Source of the DNA: Centropus unirufus
Lineage: Eukaryota > Chordata > Aves > Cuculiformes > Centropidae
DNA length: 64,000 nucleotides
Direction: 5' to 3'
Assembly: GCA_013397695.1 (NCBI GenBank)
Contig: VYZI01000570.1
Location: 1 to 64,000, forward strand
The notes beneath the pieces are model-generated. The model was not told where the DNA came from, did no database searches, and was given only the letters and a program-made list of their open reading frames with translations. The stretch's first letter is position 1. The number at the start of each line of letters is the position of its first letter. Below are positions 22,492 through 36,558 of the stretch, one piece after another. A program made the translations under genes and the position numbers.

Positions 22492-25400
22492 CGCTCTTAT
22501 GGTCTGGGTGAGGTGGGAGATGCTCCTCATCAATGCTAGGTCACAGTGGTGCTGGTTGCTTTGGTTAAAGGGCTGACATTGTGTCTCAGGATGGGGTTGG
22601 AAAACACAAAAGGTGTTCTTAGATTAACTTGTTCTCTACGGCAGCGATGGCAGTGAAATCGTTGTGGCAGGGTCTTCAGGACGAGCCGTACCGGGCAGCA
22701 GGAGGCCCTGGGTGCGCCGCTGTGCCCTGGCCATACTCAACGTGTCTCACCTCCTGGTTTTGCTGTTGTTGTTACCAAAATAGATTAAAGCTAAATTGAA
22801 TGTATCAACCGTTTCTTTGCTGCATGCTGTGAGGCTCCGGCTTTCCACATGAATGCAACTTCTGAATGTGGAGAACGTGGAGCCGCGTGCCTGTGCCAGC
22901 TCCATTTAGAGCAGGGAGTTGTGGGTGAATCCTGTGTGCTGCCAGCACGGGTAGTTCCATCGGCCTCTTTGTGTGCCTCTAGGGCAGGTTTTCAAGGTGG
23001 TTGGTCCAACCTGAGAGGATCCTCCAAAAGGCTTTTTGTTGCTCTTCACTTTCTGATCTTGTCTTCACATTGTTGGTCATTACATACCCGCAAACTGCCC
23101 GTTTTGCTTTTTAATGCAGTGTGTGCTGCGCTGCTAAATTAACTAATAATTCTAATAAGCTGGAAGCTAAAGCATGAATAGTTAAGGTATTTTGCATGTT
23201 CTTGATGTGCCTGTGTTCCAAGTGTTGGTTTTGCTTAGCTAGGCCTGTAATGCTCTTGTCCCACGATGAGAGCTTCAGGACTTCCCATGCACGTGGCAGT
23301 GGCTGCTTATGCCAGATTGTCCTAAAAGCTTCCTGGCAAACCTCAGGGGACCGATTTGTTGCTTACTGCAGCTGTTTTCGGGAAAATTAATACTTTCTGG
23401 TGCTTCCCTTGAAAACCTCTGCCTTGCAACCAACCCCTGCTTGTGACTGATTGCCAGCTCTATTATGGCTTGTGTTCTTTGGAAAAAGAGCGCAGCCTTT
23501 TCGGAAATGATCTGTGTGATGTGCTGCTGCAGTCCAGGAGCTGTGATGCAAACTTCTTGAGACCTTGCAACACTTTTAGCTCGCTTTTTTTTTTTTTTTC
23601 ATTTACGCTGAACTTGGAATACCTTTACAATGTGTAAAACAAGAGGGCTGCTTGTCTGCTTTTTGCTGTGTTTTGAAGTTCATCACTGACAGTGGCACAG
23701 TAGGACAATAAGAAATACTCCTATGCACTTGGGATTTGCTTTTTTTTTTATTATACAATCCAAACAAATGAACAACCTAATTTTCAGTGAGAGTCCTTCA
23801 TGAGGTCGTCACAGGCAAGATCAGCATTTATGGCAAGGATGCATAGGGAGAGCACACACGTGGTGACAGAGGTGGTTAAAATGGGTTGCAGCATGCTTGA
23901 CAGGGGCTGCCGGGACCCTCTGTAGACTTCGTCACATCCCAAGAGCCTGGGGACTTCCAGTATGGCATCTACCAGAGGGTGTCATTGACGGGAGATGCAG
24001 AAGCAGGGTGTAGGTATTTGTGCTGTGCAGGAGCAGGTCTCTGGGTTTCAGTGAATGAAAGGAGAAGCTTCTGCCTGGAGGCATCAGTGGTCTAAGTTTA
24101 GAGATAAGATAGCGAGGAAGGATGACAGATGGAGGGTAAGGGGCAAGAGGAGAGTCAATTCCCTGAAAGAAACTCTGTTGTCCAGCAAGGAAATACCATT
24201 TTTTTTCAGAACCTACAGAGAGTTGAGTTTTAAAGACCTCTCTGATTACCTTTCATTGGTTTTCTATTGGTGATTTCTGCTTGCAGTACGAGCCCCATTT
24301 CTGTGCTCCTCTGGGCCATGCCCCAGGAGTGGCTGGGGGCTCGGCTGCTGCGTGCCCTGGTGGGTCGAGCGGGAGGCTTGCGGCACGAGCCTGCACTAAT
24401 GGGCTGATGTCCAAGTGGAAAGTGTATTTTCAATGAGGAAGTGCTGAGATATTAGTGGAGCCTGGATTACCCTGTGATTGTGCTGTCAATACTGCTGTAT
24501 TGAGTCGGAGAGAGCCTGCACAACACAGGGAAACACTTAGCTCACTACTGCTGCTTATTGAGAAGCCAATAGCAATTTACTTGCTGACACTTGACATCGA
24601 ATCCATTCCCAGAGGTGCAGCTCCTGCTAAACCACTGTTGGGCTCTCCTTCACACCTGCGCCTTCCCTCGGCCTCAGAGCTGCAGGTGTGATGATGCTGG
24701 TGTCCCTCCAAATCCACAGGAGGGGGAGGAAGGACCAGTGTCTGCCCCAGTGTGAGGCTCTGCTCTGGTGGGACTTGGCAGGTAGGGACCTGCTTCCATG
24801 GGATGGTGGGAAACCTTCACTCCGAAGAGCTGGTTTCATGTTGGGTTAACTTGGTGCAGACATATTTCCTTTACTTGCACGTATTCAGTGAAGAAGAGGG
24901 AATACCGGTCCTTCCATCCCACATCCTTGTAGCACCTAGGTTCTCTGGATTCCTCCTGTTCTGACTTTTCCGTCTTCCTGATATGAGCACAACTGAGCTC
25001 CAACGGCCCTTCCTGCATCCACGCAAACTGAGCTCCAATGGCCCTTCCTGCATCCTTTTAGGAAGAACTTAAGAACATCTGCTGCCAAACAATTCTGAGA
25101 AGAATAACACCCAGGATATTTCTTCGAAGACCTGATTTCCTAAAATGTGACTCAAGGCATGAAGGAGGGAGGATGGGATGAGAAAGAACCAGAGGGGAAA
25201 AGGGGGAAGCAGGGAATCTGTGTCCTGGTGAGGTACTCAGCCAGGAGCTGCTGCTACAATCCCTTGGGATCCTGAGGATTCGAAAGACCCCAGTGGAAGA
25301 TCTTCTCAGCCCCTGAAGTGGTGGGGCAATGAAACTCCCACAGGTTTTTAATTGCAGTTCTTGCTGGTTTAATGTGTTACCAGGCAAACCATTTTAAACA

Positions 25401-28400
25401 CTCCACAGAGAATCTCTTCCCGTGAGCTGCGGTGCTGTTTTTCGGTGCACTGTTCCCTTTGTGTTTCCTTTGTGTGCCTGAACCTCCTGGGAGGGGAAGA
25501 AACCCTGTGTCCTAAATATAAGAGGAAACAAAGAAAATGTGATGCATGAGGAAGACACTTGGAGCTACTATTTTTGTTTTGCAGAAGTAAAATTTAGGTC
25601 ACATTGCAGGTTGTTTTAAAGATACCGGTTGCTCTGTGGTTGCAGTCTGTATAGCCTGTGTGCAGCTGGCTCGGCTCTGCAGGGTCTGGAGAAGAGGAGC
25701 CATTGGGCTCTGGAGCCCGGGGAGCATCTCATTCCAAAGTGGCTGTGCCAGAGGGAACCACGCTGTGCCAGGCTGTCCACTCGTAAGGAGGGGAAGCTGT
25801 TCCCAAGCTCTTGTGAATGCGCAAGTGCAAAGCAGTTGGTGTTTGTCTCTTCTGTAGCTCCTCTGAGGAGTGGGGTGTGGGCAGCTGCTGGAACACAGGG
25901 ATGCAGTGGGAATGTGTCCCACTGTCTTTCAGGCTCCTGCTAAAGCCGGGCTCAGCCTGCAGCGGGGGTAGATGAGGTGCTCCAGGTGCCCCGTGCCTGT
26001 CCTGTGGTCCCAGCACATGGTAGATCGTGTGGCTTTGCTGGCTGCCAGTCAAACCTTGACCTGCTGTCTCTGTCGAAGGCTAGGAAGCCCCAGACATGGT
26101 GCTCCTGTTCCCCACTTCCCTGCCTAACTCTTATCCTGAGGCAGATGTTCCCACTTGCAGCCTCAGGCCAGACTAAGCAGCAGGTGATGGTTGTGGAGGC
26201 TTGCAGCTCTGTGCGGTGGCTGTAACCAGAGCTGGGAGATGATGCAGCCAAGAAACCCATCTGGGGACTTCCAGAGCCCTGACCGCTCAGCATCAGTGAA
26301 GCCTTTCAGCGGTACTGGCTTCCTTCGTGCATTCCAAAAGTGAGGAGTCTAGCAAAAACAATTAAAAAATGGACTTGGTGGGAGTGTAAGGAAGAGCGGC
26401 TTTGGCATCTGATGGAGGAAGGAGCTGAAGGAAGAAGAAATATCAACTTCTGATGCCTTTTGGACATCAGTGGAGGACAAAGCAGCAGGCAGGGGCTTTG
26501 GGATGCTGGATGGCCAGGATGGCAGGTGGAGCTTTTGTAGGGGCCCTTATTGCTTATTATATTTTGTTCTAGTCTATCTCTAATCTGGTTGGAGCAGTTG
26601 CTCCTCTTAATTATTGAAGTACTTGTGTAGAGATGTAGCAGATTAATCCTTTTAGGTCTGCTTCCTGCCAGGAGAGGTTGCCACCATCGTTCCCATGCTA
26701 TGGAAGGAGAGATGGGCACAAGGAGAAGCAGGACTGAATTTTGAAAGCCAATGTTTACACGTGTGGGCCGTTCTGTAGCTGTCGAGAAGTGTACGGGGGC
26801 AGGTACCAGTCATGGGCTGTAACTGCATGGAGTCAGGGGCAAGGCAGGAACAGTTCAGCTGAGATCAGGAGACCAGCAGAGCCCTGAGTTTCTCTGCTGT
26901 GCTGGGACCTATTCGGCAGTGCCTCTGCAGCCCCTCTGCCCCGGTTCCCAGTAGGGAGGGCATCACTTATCTGGTCCTTGCCTGGCTGGAACACAAATAT
27001 TAACTGACAAACAGTTGCATAATAAGCGGCCCAGTCACTTTGGTCTGACTTATCTTCCAGCAAAAGAAATAAACAGGGAAAAGTAGGAAAGTTAACTTAT
27101 AAACCAATAAACTGTTATTACACTTGCTTTAGCGTGGCTGGAGGCTTGCACGGGGACTGCTGGGCTGCTCCCAGAAGCCCAACCTGGAGGAAACGGAGAA
27201 ATGTTTACGTGTTAAATATAGAGGACAGCCTGGCTGCTTTAGGCACCGTGGTGTAACACGTGTGCAGGTGGTTCCAGGGGTGGACAATCCTCGCTGCCCG
27301 TTTTCCTCACAACACTTCACAGAGCCATTTCTGAGCCTCGCCTGGCTCTGCCCACAGGAGCCCAGTAATTTTCTTCAGCAGAAGTGTCTGAGGTTGAAAG
27401 CTGCTCTGTCAGGGTTTACTAAAGGGTATCCAGAATGGAAATGCAAATCAGTCAGCACGGATCTTCTGTATATTTAGAGTTTCCTGAGTTACCTCTTGTT
27501 GTTAATGCTGGGCTCCTCCCCTCTACCGCGGGTGCAGGCGCTGCTTTCTAAGCATTGATGTAAAAGCTTTGCCACCAGGATGTGGTTTGCAGCCTGACTG
27601 CTTCCATGGGCTGAGTTCCTGCCTGGTGCTGGTGCATGCATCCTCCTGCACACACACACGTGTGCACACGCCAGCGTCCAGCCACAACACGTATGGCTTG
27701 GTTAAAGCCATTTGGTTTTGTGCTGGAGAACATCCGTTGCTGCGGTCGCTCTGCGAGCTGCCGCCTCCATCTGTTCGCAGCGAAGTCATTTCTTCTGTGA
27801 TGTGGTTGCAGTTGTACATGCAATCCCAGCTGAGGGCTCGCAGTGCTGTTAGCGTGCTGTTTATTACCGCCTTATCTCTACAAACACCCAGAATAACATG
27901 GCAAGAGCATGTTTGCTGCTTTCACAGCTGCATCCCTTTGGTTCTTCCATCAATCTGTCTCCTTTGTAATTCCTGATGGGTGAACCAGGAATTTACTGCA
28001 GAAAGTCAGGGTTTTTCTCTTATATTCTTGAGTTTAGTTACTTTCTTGTTATTCTAGTCCTCGGATCATAACTTTTTCTTGTGTAATATTCTGGTCTTGC
28101 ACTGTGTTGGATGTGCATCCGTTTATTTTCATTGATGAGTACCCATCATCTGTGCTGATTTGCAGCAAGGCCATCGGTGAAGTTAGTTAGCAAGATGACT
28201 CCCAAGGCCTTTCCAAATAACCTTCAGGCCAGGCGGTATTTCCTTTAAATCATTTTGGTGTTGTCTTCTCTTGGCTTAGTTTTTCTGCCTTTTTAAAATC
28301 TTAGCAAGTCCCTGCTTCACCAGCTGAATTCCTCATAGTACCGTATCGAAGAAGGGGCAGTTAATGTAGGAAAGAAGATACTGGATTGGTTTGCACAATG

Positions 28401-31400
28401 TATCTTCAATAAATCTGCCTTATGTTGTATCCTAGTTCCCATTTATTGCCATCTTTTTAATTATTCTTCCCTTCTCAATACTTACCGCTTTGTCTTTTAG
28501 GAGATCAGGCTAATAAAACCACAGCAGTGTCTTTTTTTATACAGGTGCTGTATTTGCTGTTCTGTACCCAAAATAATTCACAAACTGATGGCTGATTAGG
28601 AATGTCTGATCTTGAACCTAATATGTACTTGGCTCTTCCTAACTGTGAACGGATTGTTTTTTTTTTTATATTTGTGCATTAAATGTTCAAGTTTTGCTTC
28701 CTCCTTAGTTATTCCAGCTCTGTTTCTGTACCTCTTTCTTGTTAGTTGTCCTAGCCTTTACTCATCTTTTTGTCCTATCATCTGTATCTCAGATGAAAAT
28801 AGAAGTGTTTAGTCTTGGGGTCTTGGTTAATTTTTTTGTTTCTATGCACCATACGCTTGGACAGGAGAAGCCTGGACACAGAACTCAACGATGCATCTGG
28901 GAAGTCTGAACCCAATTTCCTTGCTCCAGTTCCTCGGGGAGGCAATGCCAGCTGTAAATGCTAGCTCAAATGATGAAAGAGAAAACAGGAAGGGGGAAGG
29001 TATCTTGGAAGTTGAGGTGAACGGTCTCCACCTGGAAGCAAGGGGCAAGGGAGGGCAAGGTCAGGTTTTCACAGCATTTTGGTAAACAGATGGAGCTCAG
29101 CTATTAATGGTTAATAGCAATGAGAAGTCGCCAGGCTCTGCAGTTCATGCAATGTCTTCTAAGAAGAAGTTATTTTTTTGGTGTAATTTTAAAGTTTTGC
29201 CCTGTTGGTTGTGAATGTAGCTGTAGCCCCAGTCAGGAAAAAAAGTTTGTCAAATAGAGGATGTTTTTTGCCTCTGTAGAGCTGATGGTTTTATTGGGAC
29301 AGGAGAGGAGGGAGTGTGGATTGGAGCGGACTAGCACAGGGTCACTTCTCGCATGTTTAAAACGTGGCATGAGGTCACAGGGGGAAGGATCTGACTGAGC
29401 AGAGAGGAGAGGCAATGGTTGATGCTGGGGAGGTGCTCCAGTGTAAACACCAGCAAAAGCCCAACTCCATCGGTGACAGACCTGCCCTGCCACCAGCGTT
29501 TCTGCATGTGCTGGGTGCTCCCTGCAGCGCCTTTCTCTTGGGCCTTGTCCTTCTGGCTAGAACTTGTCTCTGAAGCCAGTGCCTGATCTGTGCCAGTCAA
29601 ATGCTCCAGGCAAAAGTTGGCAAGTCCTGGTTTGATGATGTACCTTGGAGTGCCTGGAGATGCCCAAGGGGAAGAGGAGAAGAGTCTGGAGAGCAGTGGC
29701 ATCTGGTGAGTGGAGTGGGCTTGTCCTTGCTTGGTGTCAGCCCTGGGCTGGGAAGCCAGGGTCTTGGTGCTGGCTCAGGTGGAAAAGGCCAAGTGCAGAG
29801 CAGTGTAAAAGCCTTAAGAAGGGCTGTATCTGACAGCCAAAGACTGCCAAAAAAGGGTTTCCATCCGTGCCAGGCCTGGCACAGTCTGGTTTGAAAAGAA
29901 ATGCTCCTTACAAGCTATGTTGGCAGGTTCAAGCCCTCTGGAAAGGGAAATGTGCACAGGAGCAGGGCAAGCCTCCAGTTGTACATTCAAGCGCTGTGGG
30001 CTGGGTGATCCAAGATCAAACACAGGTAGATAATTCATGCTTTGATTTAGGCAAGTATTTATTTCTTCACACGTTTTGCTAAGGTGCCAGCTGAGGTTAA
30101 CTGACTTGTTCTTGCCCAGCAGAAGTAGAGCTGCTCAGTATCCTAGTGTTTCTCTGAGAGGAATGCTAGGAAGGAATGTTTCTGAGCGCCCTTCCAAGTT
30201 TTCGAAGTTTGTCTATGTCCACATTTCAATACATCCGTATTTTTGGAATCTTCTGAAAAATAAAGCCTTGGAAACTCAGGAGCCCGAGGAGTGCTGATGG
30301 ATGGGTGATCCAGGTGTAGCCCCTTATATCCTTTGGTAGAAACTTTCCAATCTGTCCTAAGGCTCTTCTCTTCCAGCAAGATACAGCAAGGGCCAGATGT
30401 TCCTTTGAGCCTGTGATAAATCCCTTACTGTGGTCTGGTTTGAACGATGGGATGTGAGTGTAGGAGCTTTTCTGTTCCCTGGGAGAAGAGGCGGAAGATC
30501 CGGTGTCTGCAGCACAGGCATTTTCCTTAATACATACTTTGCTAAAAACGAGATTCTTGTTATTAATAGTTGCCAGGTAGGGTGGGACATCTGTCCTCCC
30601 TTTACAGTCAAAGTTCTGGAGAAATCCGTGTTCCACCATGGGCCTTGCCACAAGGCCAATGAATGTGGAAGGAGGTTTTTTGGCTTGTTTTTTTGAGGTT
30701 GTTTTCAGTTATCCAAGCCATAGATCCCTGGTGCTGAGTGCTGCTGCTTCTGGGTTTCTCCTTCAGACCTCTCTGTCTTCTGAACAGCAGAAGGTCTATC
30801 CCTGGAGTGAACAGGGCCACAGACCTTCCCTAATTTAGTGTCAAGCATGTTTTGAGGCTTAGGTAAGTTGCTGGTTTTGAGGCAGGCGTGAATCACTAAC
30901 AGGGAATCCTGATGAATTGCCCTGAATTGTGAATGAATTGTGTGGTTATGGGGTTGAGGGTGTCTCTGTCCCTGAGAGGTGCCGCTGTGCTCCTGGGTTC
31001 CATTCATTCTCCCAGAAGGAAGGTGAGGTCATCCTGGACCTGGGCATTTCTTAGGTTTGGACAGGGTCGTACTCGGCTGATGTTTCTCAGAAAGTAGGTG
31101 AGCCATCAGACACTGGGGGTACCAGCCCTGGAGGGACGGAACCAGCCTGGGGCTGCGGCAGGGACAGGCAGAGCACAGCTCTCTCCCAGCATCCCTCCCA
31201 CACAATTTCAGGAAGCTTTGCTTAGGAGCAGGTTTGGAAACACCAGCTGGCATGGTTGGCTCCCCAGTGCAGAGATCTGTAGCCCCATGCCCATCTGTGG
31301 GCTCTGTGCTGGACTGGAGGGGATGTGGGCAGAGCATGGGGACACTGTGCCGTCCCACCACCCTCTTCTTGCTCAGCAGTGCTCGTGGGTGCCAGCAGAA

Positions 31401-34400
31401 TGGAAGCTGCTGAGGGAGATGGGAAGCAGGCAGAGTGTCACGCTGCTGGGCCCTGGGCTTAGAGTGAGATTTGTCTTTTCCTCACACTTTAATCTGAACG
31501 AGAAGTAAATTAGTATAATGAATAATGGAAACTGAAATGAAATATATTTTTATAATTGAAGCGTTTGAAAGAACACCAGTAATCCTAAAGCAGACATCCT
31601 CCTGTATAGGAATCTCTCAAATGCTGCTGGAGGGGGCTGGGAGGCGGCAAGAGGTCAGGACCAAAAATACCTTCACCCCAAGGGTTTGTTCAGGCACATT
31701 CAGCAGCCGCTGTGTGTGCAAGGCAGTGTGCGGGTAACTGGGGTGGTGGCGGGAAGCTCCTGCACAGCCAGCAGCGGTGTGTTTGCTCTGACGCTTTTTC
31801 CTGCTCTTCCTTTTAGCTTCGTTTTCACTTTTCATTACTACTTTCCTAAAATTCTGTTACATTTACAGTCCATGATCTCTGGTACACAGGGTCACCAGGT
31901 CATTGTCCTACTGTGTTTTCTGGTGCCTTCCGCCTTGCATCTTTCTGAGGTGGTTCTTCAGCAGCTCCTTCTGTCTGGACCTCCCTGATATTTTAATGCT
32001 GGCTGCTATTCCTTGTGTTCCTTGCAGCGCACACATGCCAGCTTCTGACTTGTACCACGTATTATTTCTGCAAAGAGCTCACAAAGCCAGCAGTGCTTGA
32101 TATGTAGTCTGAGCTGTGGCTGTGACGGGTCATTCTGGCAACTGCAGCTTATGATTAAAAAGAAAATCAGTCACTGTCATCTTGGACCCCAGCACCAGTG
32201 GTTTGATAGTCCACAATACATCAGCTTCTTCCTCATCAGAGGATCTTAGACTCAGGACTGCCCCAAGGGTTGTCCTCTGACTCAGGCTGCTACCAGAAAG
32301 CTCATCTTATTTTATGACTAGCACAGCCAGCCACACGATTTCCCTGCCTGAAGAGGCTACAGTGAGACCCAGGGGACCCTCGAATTCCAATTTTTGGTTA
32401 GATCTGCAGGGCCTTGGAGCGTAGCTTCAGAAGAAGACCAGAGGGTAGGAACAGCAATTACTGCTGCTGCGTGATCACACCCAGGAAATTCCCTTATGTC
32501 CTTCATCCTCTGGGGGATTCAGAGTCATCACATCAGCTTTTAGGCAGGGCGAGGGCTGCCCGTGGTGGCCTTGAGCCTCAGCATTCGAGTGCAGGAACAG
32601 CGGCTGCAGCTGAGATCATTCTCCCCATCAGAAAAGGGAACTGGTTTGCAGTACCCCTTTGGGAGCAGCGACCCTTGTGTCTCACTGCAAAGAGCAGCTG
32701 CTCCCTGGCTGCTGGAGGGCTCCCAGTGGCACCCATTGCTTCTCACTGGGCAAACTCGTGGAGCTCCCGTGGCACAAGGACACGAGCCCATGCGTGGGGA
32801 GAGGAGGGTGTGCTGCTTTATCCAAGTAACCAGCTGGGCAAAGATGCCCAAAGGTGTGCACATACCTTATACACCTCGGTGTAGAGTACTGATAAGCTGA
32901 TTTGTTCTCCAGAACTGTAGTCCTTGGGAAGAATGTAGTCATGCAGGGTTAGTTTTCATCTTTCTTCTCATTCCCAGTTTCTGTGGTGTGTTAAAATTGG
33001 ATTTTAATTGAATAGCTTGTTCCCAGCTGTATCTTTTAATGCTAGCGTTTGCTGTTGCTACTAGAGATATTTTAAATAGGATGAAGAGTCATCCATAAGA
33101 TTATCACAGTAATCTGTAGCCCACATCAGGAAATGATTTAGGCAACGGAGTTGAGGAAATGGTTTTTATAAGATGTCTTTAACTTATCACATCCCTTTAG
33201 GAGTTGAGGACACGAAAAGATTTGCTTGAGATCTGAAGAGATTGATGCACACGTAGGTGTAGATTGCAGAGAGCCCCGGAAAGGCTCTTGCATCATCTGT
33301 GGCAAGAGGCGAGCTGTGTAGCCTACCAAACGCTGCCGTCATGGCTTGGACAGGTTTCAAAGATTTGACGGCTGGTTTTATGTCCCCTTGGAGCTGAAGG
33401 ATCAAATGCAGGCTGGCTGGGCTCCAGCTGCCTCCTGCTATGGTCTGGGTCACGGTATCGCTGAGAAGGAAGGACCTGAATCAAACTGGGGCCAAGGGGA
33501 AGGATGTCTAGGATGAACTCGATGGTCGGAAAGTGCCCCGTGTCTTTGTGTCAGGAGGGGGAACCAGCATGTAAGTACAAGCACATGGAGTTTGGCCTTC
33601 CTGGAGACATCATTCCCACGCAGCCACGGTATTGCTGTTAGCAAAGCGTGTGTGTGAGAGGGGAAGGGAGCTCAGCTGAGGGAGAAACGATGCCAAGTAG
33701 TTTTGGTGCTGGAGTCTAGGGTTCAAGTTCAGTTTTTCATCACATTCATAATGGACTTGAGCAGACTGCTGACCTTTCCTTCCTCCCCTTATTCAGGGTG
33801 GAGCAGAGCTCCTGTTTTGGGAGGGCGTTCAGTGATGTCAAAGCCTCACCCGTGACTCGTGCTCACCAGAGTGAGTACTTCTGTTCAGTCTTTAGTGTGT
33901 AAATAATGTAAAGAGGATATAAAAATGCACCTGAGTAGTTTTCTTGGAGGTTTTTGGTGTTTTTTTAGTTTCGGGCAATTTTTTTTTTTAGTGGAGAACC
34001 TATCTGTAAATTCCTCAGCATTTTAACAGGGACATACCTGTAAGAGCCCATGGCTGGAAAACTGTATATTTCCTGTTTTTATTGATTAACAGAGCATGCA
34101 GACATGTGAAAAAGGGTACAAACTACTTCTCAGCCTCCCATCCGGGCTGATCCTCTTGGACAGAGCTGACCAAGAGGTGCAGTCATTCAGCCTTTGATGC
34201 CCAGGAGGCCAGGCTGGGTGATATAATGATTCCTTTAGGCCTTGCTTCCTGAAGGTATCTCCTTATCCTCATTTACCCAGTTGGTTAAATCTTTCCTGCA
34301 AGCAACTGGCAGGATGCCTGCTGGTTTTCCCTACCTGGTAGGGAAGGGATGTGGGGGTGAGCAAGAGTTTGTAAATTAGAGACTTGTTTGGTGAATGAGT

Positions 34401-36530
34401 TCATTCTTTGTCTGACTTGCCAAGCTGGTACCTCCGCCTTGGGGCTAGGCAGAGAGGAGAGCAGGGGTAAAGAAAGAGCCGTAGAAGGACCTCATTCGAA
34501 GGAGACAGCCTGGGTGGTGAGGTGAAGCTTCCTGGGTGAGGTTCCTTAGCAGCCTCGCTGTGTGAGGGACTTGGACTTGCTCTGCTGTGAGGGCGAGGAA
34601 TATTGCTCAATGTTCTCAGACTTCCACTGGTCTCTGGAAGGTCTCCCTGAAGTATCATCATCCTGGAGGCTGTGTTACGGGAGACACTTTGGCTTTGAAT
34701 CCAGTGCTATGAGCGCACCACTCTGCTTGGAGGGAGGGAACAGGGAAAGGCGTGACAGGCAGAGGTTTTTCTATGCTCCACAGGGGTGGTCGCAGGTCAG
34801 CGCTGACCCACGGCTTCTTTGAGATGAGCACTTTTTGAGGTGGCTCAGGGGCATTTCTGCCCATGGCAGAGCCCACCAGACGGCTGCTGGAGTGACCGCA
34901 GCATGTTCCATCTGTGGGTTAGATCCTACCAGCACATCGCACAGGCTCAGTGTGGCACCACCTGCCTCAGCCCCTGCAGCCCTGGGTGGCCACAAGGCTC
35001 TGAGAGGGTCTTCAAGGGAGGGGGGTTCTGAGAGGAGCCGGAATGACGAGCAATACTGTCCTGCTGTATAAACTCTTCCCCCCCCGTCTTTTCATGTTGT
35101 CTCTTCTACAAACCTTTGAAGAAGGGGCCTTAATTAAGCCTTTCCCAATTGGGGTTTTGCTCTTGAAAGAAAAATTGCTTTTCATTTGGGGTTTTGCCTT
35201 TGAAAAAAAAAAAAAAGGAACAACTTTCTCATTTAACATCTATTCTGTCTCTTTTTAACTCACTATTTACCATATTGAATGTTCTTTTAAACTACTGTTC
35301 ATATTGTCTATTGCCCCCTTTTTTCTCTCTACAGAAAAATCATGTTGCTGCTTTCTGTATTGTTATTACTAACCCAGAATTTTCTTCATGATGAGCAACT
35401 GGGCTTCTCAAGTAGTGGGATCTACTGGTCTTGTCCGTATGGTAAAATAAAATCAGTTTCTTTGTGGTGATTTTTCTTCTGAAAGCTATTCTGGGCTCTC
35501 TTCTGGAGTTTGTTCTTCTCTTTGGTCTTTATGCTTTGAAAATGAACTGTTGATTTTTGTTGATCTCCTCCAGGCTCCAGCTCCCATCTGTTACAGAGGC
35601 TGTGAGAGCATAGTCCCTTCTAGCCCTCAGGGTTAGAAGGCCCGCGGGCCACCATAGGCTTTTTTATGCCATTGATGGTAATACGTACGTCTAGCGTGGA
35701 GCAGGAGTGTCAGAATATCCATGGATGATCCTTGAGGTTTCAAGGCTGAGGAATTAAAATGAAATCTGCACATTCTAATTGTGCTCTCAGCATGGGCAGG
35801 ACATGGTTAAAGCTGGACCAGGGTTCCCTCAGTTTTTGTGAGGAAACTGTTGGAGAGTAAATGCATCTTCATTGACTTGTGATAATGAAGTTACAAGTCT
35901 TGAAAAAGCTGCACGTTGTTCCAGACTGTTTTATGACTGAGAGCGTTTTATTTTGTTCCATTTAGTAAAGGTGACCTGTCTGACTCCTGCCACCTTCAGA
36001 AGCGTTGGCCATGGTCACTGTACATCCGTAGTGATCTCGTTCTCTCCCTGTAGCACACTGGCTCAGCTCACAGTTGAGTGATTTAGGCAGGAGTTTCACA
36101 TGTCTCTTCTGGTTTGAACCTCGACAAAAGGAAAGAAATAAGCTCCCTTTAGAAGTGGAGCCTGGATTTCAAGCTGCCTCTTCAGAATGCTTATGATGCA
36201 GACATGGGGGATTTCTCATGCCATTCTTTTCCAGCTCCTTCCTTTGCTGACCCCAGAGCATCCGTTAGTTCAGTTGTTTAGAAGGTTTCTCTGTTTCCCA
36301 CCTCAGTTTTACTTATTTGTGGTTTTTCTTATATTTCGTTTTTGAGGGCATCTTCAGAGAGCAAAAAATGATTCGTGCGTTGACGCTTCATTTCTATTTC
36401 AGTTCTTCAGTTGACTTTCTTATCAGCCAAAAGGGTTTTGTTACGCAGCTGCTTGCCACGCTGGGAGAGGTGGGGCTTTAGTCTGTCACTGGGGCTGGTT
36501 TTACGAGGGAGCACAGGTAATGCGCTTGCT
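22492..36530. other. Long noncoding stretch without recognised gene
   Basis: No coding exon, RNA gene or clear repeat family is recognised. It contains a poly-T run near 23585-23600, a 30-bp tandem duplication at 24991-25055, a CA/GT-type run near 27649-27669 and an AT-rich patch at about 27000-27125. T-rich DNA at about 28000-28840 may be a decayed insert, but I cannot assign it. Three TGAATTG words lie within 30910-30942. Confidence 0.5.
24991..25055 (+). repeat. 30-bp tandem duplication with 35-bp period
   Basis: A 30-base segment starting AACTGAGCTCCAA occurs at 24991-25020 and 25026-25055 with one C/T difference. This is a short local duplication. Confidence 0.9.
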
Positions 36531-36532
36531 CT

Positions 36533-36558
36533 TCTACCACACATGTCTGTGTGGTAGA
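36533..36558. repeat. Perfect 11-bp inverted repeat with paired RUNX-type words
   Basis: TCTACCACACA (36533-36543) pairs perfectly with TGTGTGGTAGA (36548-36558) across TGTC. Each arm holds the RUNX core ACCACA/TGTGGT. By simple counting, an 11-bp arm with a loop up to about ten bases is expected about 0.1-0.2 times per 64 kb. Confidence 0.85.

Noticed and set aside
28000..28840. T-rich stretch suspected of being a decayed retroviral or LTR insert
   Set aside because: No terminal repeats, primer-binding site or coding remnant can be recognised.
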